Below, piece after piece: positions 9,701-21,700 of a DNA stretch of 64,000 nt. How positions within the stretch are numbered: the first letter of the stretch is position 1; each line of letters opens with the position of its first letter. The DNA lies in the NCBI RefSeq assembly GCF_036898095.1, contig NC_090726.1, forward strand, positions 44,650,481-44,714,480, written 5' to 3'. Source of the DNA: Palaemon carinicauda. Its lineage: Eukaryota > Arthropoda > Malacostraca > Decapoda > Palaemonidae. Under the pieces are notes generated by a model. The model was not told where the DNA came from and did not search any database. It saw only the letters and a program-made list of their open reading frames with translations. The translations under genes and the position numbers were made by a program.

Positions 9701-12700
9701 GATAAGTGATTAGCGCAAAGTGTGTCAGTGTTGTGCGTGAGGGTACTTCTGTGCGCGCCAGTCGTCCTCCCAGTCCGGGACCTCTTGCAAGCTCCCAAGC
9801 CCAGGGGAGAAGCAATGTCGAAGGGCAAAAGGGTTCAGCAGGCCTTGATCGGCGCACAGAAGTATCCTCGGTGGTTGTGGGCGTGTCTTACCGAGACCGT
9901 CACTCCCACCCGCAGACGATTGAGCCCTCATTTTGCTCGTCTGCAGAAGAAATTTAGGGGAGAAAACGCTGGTCTCAGGTCTCAAGACCTCTTAAACATA
10001 AAGTCCAGACCTATGCCAGACGTACGAAGTTAGAGTTCAACAACCCGGATGCAGTCATTGGGTTAGCTCTGACTCGCCGCAGTCATCAGTTGAATGCACT
10101 CCGCCTAAGAGGAGTAAGGTTCTTCCGCAACAGATCTCTGCTGTTAAGGCTTTACCTCAGCAGACCTTAGTGTCTGCCGACCCCAAGTTGACTCTACTGC
10201 AGTCCATGCAGTCACAACTTTCGGTCTTGATGCGTGAGTGTCGGGCTGAGAAGGTTGCGCCTCCGCCTGCGCTCGCTCCGCCTGCGCTCCCTCCGCCTGC
10301 GCTCGCTCCGCCTGACCGCAGTACCGCCTGCCAGGCGTACGATGTTGAGCCACGTTATGAGTTTACTGATCCCAGTGGTGTGCAGCTCCCTCCGCCTTCC
10401 TTAAGGCAACCTCAGCAATGGGAACAGGAGGCTTATACCTCTCTTCCTCCGCTTCCACTTGCTGTTCCACCAGTGAGGCAACACTCGCTTGAGGTACAAC
10501 AACCTCTCCCATCCATGAGTCAGTCTCCTCAGCTCTCGCTGCAGCGAGCTCAACCCTCCTCAAGGCAAGCACCTCAACACCTTAGCCTTGCGCCTCAGGA
10601 GCCTCAACTTGCGAGACTTTTACTGCGTTCTGCGCAGCCACTGCCTTTTCGCTCTCAGCTCACACCGCAGGAACCTCAACTCGTTCCTCAGGAACTTGCT
10701 ACTGCGCATCCGCCAACCACTCAGCAAGCGCAACCCTTGAGTTCAGCCACTCATGCCAGGAGTCAGCCTCCTCCACCCATGCGCCTACCTTCTGCTACTT
10801 CCTTTGATCAGCCTTTGCAGACTGAGCCTCAGGTGTTCCCTCAACAGAGTCTTGAAGAGGAAACCACAACTATTGTTGTTCCAGCTCGTTCTGACTCTGC
10901 TGTTCAGCATACCTTACCTCCATTTTCAAACATTATGATAATGGAGGTTATTTGTATTACTTATAAAAATATATTTGTATTCCTTGCAATATATTTTTAA
11001 CAATATCGCAAAATATGGCAAAAAATATGAATCATGAGTTATGAATGTAAGGTAAATATTATGTTGATATTAAAACCCCATGCAAGCATGCATAAAGCAC
11101 TCTAGCACTGGTCATGGAATTTCTGAGAAATGTTAAACGCCATGCACACGCTCTGCTTACCTTACAGCATGCTCTACATACAGCATGCTCTGCTTACAGC
11201 ATGCTCTGCATACAGCATGCTCTGCATACAGCATGCTCTGCATTCAGCATGCTCTGCATACAACATGCTCTACATACAGCATGCTCTGCATACAGCATGC
11301 TCTGCATACAACATGCTCTGCATACAGCATGCTCTGCATACAGCATGCTCTGCATTCAGCATGCTCTGCATACAACATGCTCTGCATACAGCATGCTCTG
11401 CATTCAGCATGCTCTGCATACAACATGCTCTACATACAACATGCTCTGCATACCTTACCGCATGCTTCTCAGTCACACATCTTTGGTTGTTGCCAACTCA
11501 CTAGACTGTCAAGCAGTTTCATAACGTTGCCTTCTAGTCTGCTGCTTTTGCACCAGTGAAACCCTCACTGAGAGAACTTAGCTTTTCTAGGATATGGTCC
11601 CTGTAGATGAGAAAGTTCTTTTCTCCCTCCTTCTGATATTCCCTTGAGGACTCTGTCATTTGGAGGGAGCCTTTAGCTGCGTAGCCTCCTATGGACTTTT
11701 ATTTTAGCATAACATGCTTCCAGGGAAGGTAATGGTTCCACTTCAGTCGCTAATCCCGTCTGTTACCACACCTGCTCCCATAGTCCTTGAGCTGTGTTGC
11801 AAGACATGCAGTCCAAGCTTAGTCCTTGTTAGAGGATTTTTTGTTTACGGAGTCAATGTGTCACGGGGAAGACGTTCAACAACCAGCAGAAGTGACTTGT
11901 TGTGACGCAGTGCGGCATCCTCAGCAACCCGATAAGGAGTTGTCTGTACGACCCAGACAGTCTAGACAGATTCGGGTTGTCACTGTACTTCCTCGCTTGC
12001 CCATGGTTGACAGTTCACAGACTGTGCAGCAGTACCATGATCTTGTGTCCGGCTCCGTCAGACGACTGGCTTTTAAGAGCTCCCACAAGTCGTCGCTGTC
12101 TGGAGATTTTCAAATGGACTATGGATCTGACCAAGGAACTGGGCCTCCTGGTCAATTTTGAGGAGTCTCAGCTCGTCCCATCCCAGACCATTGTCTCCTT
12201 GGGTATGGATCTTCAGAGTCGAGCTTTTCGGGCTTTTCCGTCGGCCCCAAGGATCTTCCAAGCCCTAGAATGCATCCAGAGCATGCTGAGAAGGAACCGA
12301 TGCTCAGTCAGGTAGTGGATGAGTCTAACAGGGACACTTTCATCGCTGGCCCTGTTCATCGTGTTAGGGAGACTCCACCTCCCCCCCCTTCAGTATCATC
12401 TAGCTGCTCACTGGATAAAGGACATGACGCTAGAGACGGTCTCAGTTCCTGTTTCCGAAGAGAGGAGGTCTTCTCTCGCGTGGTGTAAGAACAGCTTTCT
12501 TCTCAAGGAAGTCTACCTTTGGCTGTTCAGAAACACGACCGCCGTCTCCTCTCGGACGCATCAGACATGGGCTGGGGTGCGACTTTGGACGGACAAGAAT
12601 GCTCGGGAACATGGAATCAGGAGCAAAGGACACTTCACATCAATTGCAAGGAGTTGTTGGCGGTTATTCTGGCCTTGATAAACTTCAAGTCCCTCCAGCC

Positions 12701-15700
12701 CTGGCTTACATCTTCAAGCAGGGAGGGACTCTTTCGTGGAAGTTGTTCTAGATCGCAAGGGACCTACTCATCTGGTCTAAAGATCGAAAGCTAACTGGTA
12801 ACGAGGTTCATTCAGGGCGGTATGAATGTCATGGCAGATCACCTCAGCCGGAAGGGTCAGGTCATCCCCACAGAGTGGACCCTTCTCAAGAATGTTTGCA
12901 GCAGACTTTGGGCCCTGTGGGGTCAGCCAACCATAGATCTGTTCGCTACCTCGATAACCTAGAGACTCCTGTTGTATTGTTCTCCGTTTCCAGACCCAGC
13001 AGCAGTTCACGTGGATGCTTTTCTGCTGGATTGGTTCCATCTCGACCTGTATGCATTCCCGCCGTTCAAGATTGTCAACAGGGTACTTCAGAAGTTCTCC
13101 TCTCACAAAGGGACACGGCTGACGTTGGTTGGCTCCGCTCTGGCCCGCGAGAGAATGGTTCTTAGAGGTACTGCAATGGCTGGTCGACATTCCCAGGACT
13201 CTTCCTCTAGGAGTGAACCTTCTAAGTCTACCTCACGTAAAGAAGGTACACCCAATCCTCCACGCTCTTCGTCTGACTGCCTTCAGACTTTCGAAAGACT
13301 CTCAAGAGCTAGGGGCTTTTCGAAGGAGGCAGCCAGAGCGATTGCCAAAGCAAGGAGAACATCCACTCTCAGAATCTATCAGTCTCAAGGGGAAGTCTTC
13401 CGTAGCTGGTACAAGACCAATGCAGTTTCCTCAACCAGTACCACTGTAACCCAGATTGCTGACTTCCTGTTATATCTAAGGAAAGTAAGATCCCTTTCAG
13501 CTCCTACGATCAAGGGTTACAGAAGTATGTTGGCAGCGGTTTTCCGCCACAGAGGCTTGGATCTTTCCACCAACAAAGATCTACAGGACCTCCCTAGGTC
13601 TTTTGAGACCTCGAAGGAACGTCGGTTGTCCACTCCAGGCTGGAATCTAGACGTGGTCCTAAGGTTCCTTATGTCATCAAGATTTGAACCTCTCCAATCA
13701 GCCTCTTTTTAGGACCTCACATTAAAAACTCTTTTCCTCGTGTGCTTGACAACAGCTAAAAGAGTAAGTGAGATCCACGCCTTCAGCAGGATCATTGTTT
13801 TCACATCTGAAACGGCTACATGTTCCTTGCAGCTCGGTTTTTGCTAAACGAGCTTCCTTCACGTCCTTGGCCTAAGTCGTTCGAGATCCCAAGCCTGTCC
13901 AACTTGGTGGGGAATGAACTGAAGAGAGTACTTTGCCCAGTTAGAGCTCTTAGGTACTATCTAAAAAGGTCTTAACCTTTACAAGGACAATCAGAAGCCT
14001 TATAGTGTGCTATCAAGAAACCTTCTTTTCCAAGTTCTAAGAACTCAGTTTATTACTATTCAGGCTTCTGATTAGAGAAACACATTCTCATCTGAAGGAA
14101 GAAGACCTTGCTTTGCTGAAGGTAAGGACACATGAAGTGGGAGCTGTGGCTACTTCAGTGGCCTTCAAACAGAGCCATTCTCTGCAGAGTGTTATGGATG
14201 CAACCTATTGGAGAAGCAAGTCAGTGTTCGCATCATTCTATCTCAAAGATGTCCAGTCTCTTTACGAGTACTGCTAAACCCTGGGACCATTCGTAGCAAC
14301 GAATGCAGTAGTAGGCGAGGGCTCAGCCACTACATTCCCATAATCCCATAACTTTTTAACCTTTCTCTTGAATACTTTTTATGGGTTGTACGGTCGGCTA
14401 AGAAGCCTTCCACATCCTTGTTGATTTGGCGGGTGGTCAATTCTTTCTTGAGAAGCGCCGAGGTTAAAGGTTGTGATGAGGTCCTTTAGTATGGGTTGCA
14501 GCCCTGTATACTTTAGCACCTTTGAGTTGATTCAGCCTTCCAAGAGGAACGCTGCGCTCAGTAAGGAAGACGATCTTATTAAAGGCAGAGTAACGGTTCA
14601 AGTCGACTTCCTTACCAGGTACTTATTATTTCATTGTTATTGTGGATAACTGATTATATGAAATACGGGATACTTAGCTATCCTTTAGTCTTGTACACTG
14701 GTTTTTCACCCACCCCCCTGGGTGTGAATCAGCTACATGATTATCGGGTAAGTTTAATATTGAAAAATGTTATTTTCATTAGTAAAATAAATTTTTGAAT
14801 ATACTTACCCGATAATCATGATTTAATTGACCCACCCTTCCTCCCCATAGAGAACCAGTGGACCGAGGAAAAAGTGAGGTGGCGTCAACAACAAGTACTG
14901 TAGTACCTGGCCACAGGTGGCGCTTGTGAGTACACCCCCTTCTAGTATAGTGATAGCTGGCGTATCCCTCCCGTAGAATTCTGTCGGGCAACGGAGTTGA
15001 CAGCTACATGATTATCGGGTAAGTATATTCAAAAATTTATTTTACTAATGAAAATAACATATTTATTTGTATTTTAATACTGTATAATTTTTAGAAGTTG
15101 AAATTCATAAATTGATTACATTATTATATTTACAGCATCAACTTGGTAAGATCACGTTTGACTTCTGGAAACAGTTTAAGGAATACGATCATTGGCATTG
15201 TTACCAAGGAGACCAGTAAGGTATATTACTCTTATTGTATTCAATTTGCTGTGGTATTAAGCTTTTTCTAAGGAATAAGGAATAAATTGAGAGAATCGGT
15301 ATTTGTTTAAAATGGCCAAAATTATCAACCAAAATAGGTCATCAGAATTATCATACAATATAGTTGACCAATATTAACATCCAAAATGGTTAACCAAAAT
15401 TATCTTCCAAAATATTTAACAAAATTATCACCCGAAGTAGTTAATAGATTAATGAAGAGCAATGATAGTGTCAGTAATAGAGAGTTCACGGCTATTTATA
15501 TCACCCGAAGTAGGTTAGTTAATAGATTAATGAAGAGCAATGATAGTGTCAGTAATAGAGAGTTAAATGCTATTTATTCTTGCAAGAACACACTTATCTT
15601 TAATGGCGTGGTATTCCAAATATAAGCTGGAAAACCATTTTTGAAGCCTGTTAACTAGGCACTTGAAATGTAAGGTAGACGAGTGGTTTTGCCAGTCCCT

Positions 15701-18700
15701 CACCAGATGGAAACCCCATTTATTTTCAGCAGCAGTTTAGTGTGGATTTCTTGCTGTACTCATCACTGTATTCTAACTATGCTTGGTTTATGTTCATTGG
15801 CTTGATTAGGGTAATGATTGTGGATTGGGATCTTCCTCAGAAGAGTAAGATGCTGGCTGAACTGCAGCAGAAATGTGCTGTAGGAAATAGACTTTGGATT
15901 CTTTATATTGCCTTTTTTTGGGCCATAGCCTGTATTGACTACATTTTATATACATTATGTCTGCCAGCAAGATGTGCTATTTGTTTTTTTGTCAGTGGAA
16001 GTGCTTTGGGAATAAGCACTTGAAGGTCAAGAAGTATTTGTTGCAATCATCATGCTAACACTTCATTGACTCTACGGAGATTTTTGGATCTTCACCTAGT
16101 GCTCCTGCGGCTTCCAGTGCTGCTCCCTTGCCTATTCCCTTAGTTTCCTAGTTTGAGAGCATTACTTCCCATGCAGAAGATTGCCAAGTACCAGTATTTG
16201 TTCTCCCCTGCCTCTTGTAATTCCAGCTTCTGCTGATGGAGTCTTAAGGTTACCTTCAGATGATGTGGCTTACTCTTGTTTGGAAATTTGACCATTTAAT
16301 TTAAGCTCGTGCAGAAACTAACTCTTGTGTTCCTACAGCTCTTCAAGCTTATGCTGCTTTTGCACCTTTTAATTGTCATTGTTCTAGTAGGAGATGCCCC
16401 CTGGTTTCACTTCCTGCCAGATCACATGGATCTCCTCCTGCCTGCTTTAAACCTAGCCTCGTGTGTGTTGCATTAGAGAAGATTTGAGTCTTGTGAAAGG
16501 TGAAGAAATGATAGCATGTATCTATTCCTCTTCTTTCTCCTGTGTCTTTGTGTGTGAAAGAAAAAAGAAGTTCCTGATGAAGTCCTCTAACATGGAGTCC
16601 CATTGGCCTTTGGGGGTGTTGCCATCCTTCTTTGAAAGTTGATGGCAGGGTATGCTCACTAACATGGGAAAGTGCTTCATGGATAGGGATGACACTAGTT
16701 TAATCAGGCTTCTCAAGAGAGGATTACAGGCCTAGATTTTCCTACTGCTCCTACAAATCTGGAAATGAATACTATGTATTGGTCATGAACGGAACTTTTC
16801 CCAAACTTGTTTGTAGCAAACGGGTTTGATCCTAGGAGAATAAAAACCTCTTTTTCATCTAGAAGTATGGTCATAGAAGCATGTTAACAAAAACTTAGTG
16901 GCCAATGAATGGGGGTTGGATTACGGCCCTCTCTATTATTAATTGATCACTTTTTCCTTGGCCGTAATCAAGTTAAAATTCTCTCTCTCTTTCGTTTGTT
17001 GATGTTTTACTTTTTTGTTGTTTGAGTTTAATAATCCAAATTGTCAGGGATACTAAAATAATATTCTTATTACTTTGAATCTCTTGAGGCAACCTGTATC
17101 TTGAAATGTTTACCTGAATTTCAAGTTTAACCTAATTTTACCATATTTCATGCAGTTTATTGAATTTTGATTTTACAGTAATCTAGAGAAAGAAAATGGT
17201 AGTTAAGAGATAATTCATTTTTATTTTCAATCTGCTGGGATTACTCTTGTTAACGTTTCTGGACATGTTCGTTCATTAATTTATCGTCCTTTCATACTCC
17301 CGCTTTTCTTCCTGGTGCTTGGACCAATAAAAAGAGCAGGTTCATTGGGAGTTGCCTCTTCTTGGTTTCCTTTGGAGATTTTCAAGAACTTTCCTTTCTA
17401 TCTATTGTAGAAAACACCAGGATAATCTGACTATTAGCCATATGTTGAAGTCCAACTTTCTGTAAGCCTTCCAAGGAAGTAGTAAATCAGTTCAGTCCTT
17501 GTTTGCTGGTGTCTTTGGTAGCAATAGCCTTTGTTATTTTTCTTTGCATTCTCATGAGTTGGTACTCTTGCTCTGCATGTACAGTCTTGTCCTTACATGC
17601 TACTTATGTTCATACAGCTTTCCTTCTAATGGCTGGATTATGAGAGGTTAAGATATCTTGGTTAAATGACTGACTACCCAAACATATTGCTCTACTACTA
17701 TTGTCTTCTTCTCTTGACCATGTTCTAGAGATGTGCTCAAGTACTCTTTATCTTTTTATGGGACTTACTTCCGTACATCCAGTCTCTTGTGTTTCAGTCA
17801 ACACTGGGGTTAGGAAATCCCAGTACTTCTCGTATGGATTTTGGTGGTTAGGGAGTTCTTTCCTGTTAGCCCGACATTAGAGTGGCAATTCTTTTGGGGG
17901 TCGTCAGGATTTAACCAATAGCCCTTTCCCATGTGTTCCCGTTACCAACAACCCTAAGAAATTAAATGGCAGTTGGAATAAAAGTGAAAAGTTGAATTAG
18001 GAATTGCAGTAATCCTGAACTGTTCCAAAGGTTTTGGAATCATTGGGGGTCATTAAACAGCCAGCAAATGTGCAAATAATTATTCAGTTAATTACTGAGA
18101 ATGAAAGGGACTAGGTTCATCAGCTAACCTGTCTGAACCACCCGATATTCTCTTTTTTTCTTCAGATGGATTGAGGTCTGAGATTCTTGCATAACACACA
18201 TGTAGGCTATATTAAAGTTAAACATAAAGGTCTGCTGTTGTGGATCATAGAATTAAATTTTTTTTCGTTTCAATGTGCCTATATTAATTTTTTATATGTT
18301 GAATTTAATTACCTTAATTTTATCTTACTAAGTTTTTATAAGTAGGGGTAATTATTTGAGAAATGGCTAGTACTGTCTGGGAATTCATTTACTACTGTAT
18401 CTGCCAAAAATTTGAGTATTATCCGTTGGTATCAGCTATATGTGTAAATATATGATGGAATAGAAGATATTTTAACATAGTAATATTCCTTATTTATTAT
18501 TGCAGGATTCTCATGGTGGTTCACTCCATGATATCGGCACAGCTGGATTAGTCGTGCAGGTTACTGGTACTAATTGGCCTCGTCCTTCGTACTCGCTTCT
18601 AATCACTGGATTATGTAGATTCAAGTTATTATCTATCGTCCAAGAGCATCCTTATCCCGTAGGGGCTGTGAAGCAGATCGAGTATGATAAAAGTTTAGCG

Positions 18701-21700
18701 AGTGATGGTAAGATTTTGGTTAGATATTTTATAATGCAGAAATGGTTAAAAAGTAATATTTGTTTTTTTTTTCATTGTTTTTAACTGTTGAAATCTTGAA
18801 GCGCTCATGCTTGTCTGATCTAAGGTGAGACTCAGAATCTCATTTAAGAAGTAAAGGAAGAATGAATTAGTGTTAAACTGTGTGGTACTACTCGTTCTTA
18901 ACCCTTGCTGTCCTCTTTAAGACCCACCCTGTAGGGGTCTAGGGCTGTTACTGTACCAGTAGACATTAATTAAGGGTGCTGTTTTAGCATATTACTTTAT
19001 CTCTGTCCAAACTTTCAAATTTAATTTTTGTCTTGAAGCTTTCAAGTTTAATTTCATAATTAATCTGTAGGGGTTTTCTTCCCCCTTATACCTCAATATG
19101 GAATGGTCTCCCAAGTCTCAGCACTTGGCCATATGGTCCAATGACAAATGGGAAAAGTATCCCCAAAATTAATCTGAACATTTGATAATGATAACAAAGA
19201 AACTTCTGTTAATTGAGAATGTTTTGATGTTGCCAATGTATCCTACGCTTAATCCAATCTTTTATATACAAAGTATAGATTGGGAAATCTTTATTCATCC
19301 CAAGTATGCACCATATGGTTCTAGGGATTTAATTTAGGCTACAATTATTTTTTCCTTTAGCTTTGATCTATCGTTTTGGCTCATAAACCTAGTTTTCACT
19401 ACTGTCAGGAACAAATCCCTTTGGCAAATACTGGGTAACTTCAGTAATTTCAGGTTCATGGTTCCATTGACCTAACTGTTAATAACTGATAACTAACACT
19501 AACTTCCCCATTAAAGCTAAATTATCATTGAATGATATAGCACTTTAGTTTAGAAATTTTTAAAATGGCATAATACTAGAGTAATAAATTACAGGTATAT
19601 TAAGATGAATATTTCTGATAGTCACTCAGTTACATTTGAATATCTACATAATCTCGATGCTTATAGGAGAATGAAAAATAAAATTTTGGTAAAGGGAAAT
19701 GATTGGCTGAATTAATAAGATTGAATTTATTATGGTAAAATCAATTGTAAAAAAAATGTTAAGTAAGATCTTGCCTAGCAGGAGCCCAAGGTTCACTGAT
19801 GCACATTGAAATGAATGCTTTCCTACCAAGAGATTATCTTTTCCACCTGTATATTTGCAATGAAGTGCCTATGATTCATGAATACTCATGTTGGGTTTGA
19901 TATTATGGATTTGTAAGGCCAGCAGTTTGAGGTTGAGAATTTCTATGTTAACCCTTTTACCCCCAAAGGACGTACTGGTACGTTTCACAAAAGCCATCCC
20001 TTTACCCCCATGGACGTACCGGTACGTCCTTGCAAAAAAATGCTATAAATTTTTTTTTTCATATTTTTTATAATTTTTTGAGAAAATTCAGGCATTTTCC
20101 AAGAGAATGAGACCAACCTGACCTCTCTATGACAAAAATTAAGGCTGTTAGAGCAATTTAAAAAAAATATACTGCAAAATGTGCTGGGAAAAAAAATAAC
20201 ACCCTGGGGGTTAAGGGTTGGAAATTTCCAAATACCCTGGGGGTAAAAGGGTTAAGTATAATTACAGTGCTTTTTTTACTAAATTTCTGTAATGGGAAAT
20301 GTGCACTTTTATAGTTTCTTATTGTATTTATTGTTTTGAATGATAGAGAAGGTCCTCAGCTTACAAACTTGATAGTTCCCAAGAAGTTTGTAAGTCGAAT
20401 TTTGTAAAATTTTTGTCTGGGAGAGGCTCAACATGAATCTCATACGTATGATATCCAGCTATAGAACTCAACAAATAATCATGTTTCACATGAAATAGAT
20501 ATCAGGTTATTACAAATCTCAATTTGCTTACTGTATTGAATATATTGTTTTATTATAGTACTGTATTTCTTGATTTTATCTTTATTTCCAGTTGTATTTG
20601 TATTTATATCCGAATGTTTGTAAGTTTGAGACCTGTATATGTATGGTTTATTGGTTAGCTGTGAAGATTGTATTTTATTAATGTATGGTCTTTAATTTAC
20701 AACTCACGTAATTTAGGACAAAATTTTGGATTAGGTTGAGTATTTTCATGATCGTCATTTTCAGATAATGACCTGCAGCTCAAAGATCTTATTAGAGAAT
20801 TCAAGGAAGCAGCCAAGAAAATGGTAGCGCTCTTGGATGTGTCTGTTCCCTCCGTGGCTAAGCTCAAGGTAAAGAAATTTATATGTGTTCTTGATGATTT
20901 ACTTATATGACGGAAGTACAATGGAAGGCATTCCAATCTAATCATATATATCTCAAAAACCTTGGTAGTGAATGCTATGCAAAATACTGTATCCCCATTT
21001 CTGAAAGCTAGTTATTTCAGGGGCTGGAAATTTACTTATATTCATAGCCTCAATACTTACTTTTGTACAGTGTAGTATCTTGGTTTTGAAAAAAACTACC
21101 GGTTAAGTTTATTCCGAAGTTTGTAATAATGATTGTGCACTTAAGTGCAGAGTATATGATTTTTCAAAATTATACAAAACCGTTTTGCTTAAGGCCTATT
21201 ATTTCAATGAAAGGTAAAGGTCATGGTGTTCTTTTAAAGTCCATAATTATGTACTCTATCTGTCAGTAATATTAAATGAGTATGTAGCTGTATTTTTTTT
21301 TTTTTTTTTTTTTTGAGTTATGGCCCTCTGAAATTCAATGACCTGGAAAATTTGACCCCATTGAACTTTGAACTTGCCCATCTTGAAACTATACATTTTC
21401 AATGTTTTTATATATTGAATTATATTTTCAGTACCAGAAAATTAAGATTTTTGGTCTTGCTTTCAAGTAAATGGGACAATATTTGACAGAATTATAGTAA
21501 AAATTTAATTCTGGCCTTTCAGGTCACTGTGACCTTGACATTGACCATGTGAGGTCCAAATTTTTATGGGGTCTATTATGTGCCATAGTGCATCTCTTCT
21601 GAAAAAAAATCAATTAAATTGGTCAAGTAGTATTTCCATAAAGTTGCTAACAAAGAAAAACCAATGTACAAACACACCCACAAAGGCTTCTACCATAAAC

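Larger units (their letters stand above)
8420..15060 (+). mobile_element. DIRS retrotransposon A1, full-length by ends but internally rearranged
   Basis: Both termini and the internal complementary region match those of A2, so the ends can be placed at 8420 and 15060 within one or two bases. The interior differs. About 8740-9720 replaces the gag N-terminus of A2, and about 10926-12040 (unrelated sequence plus a 16-bp satellite) replaces the gag C-terminus and RT N-terminus. The rest is colinear with A2 but has stops and frameshifts. It lies sense in LONP2 intron 1. It is non-autonomous; mobilisation in trans by an intact copy is possible but not shown. Confidence 0.9.

Noticed and set aside
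11114..11559. Five open frames of 60-136 codons rich in Cys, His, Met and Ala on both strands
   Set aside because: All are phases of the stop-free 16-bp satellite.
8420..15060. Attempt to call an LTR retrotransposon
   Set aside because: There are no direct LTRs, no protease and no DDE integrase; the ends are inverted and a tyrosine recombinase is present, so it is DIRS-type.
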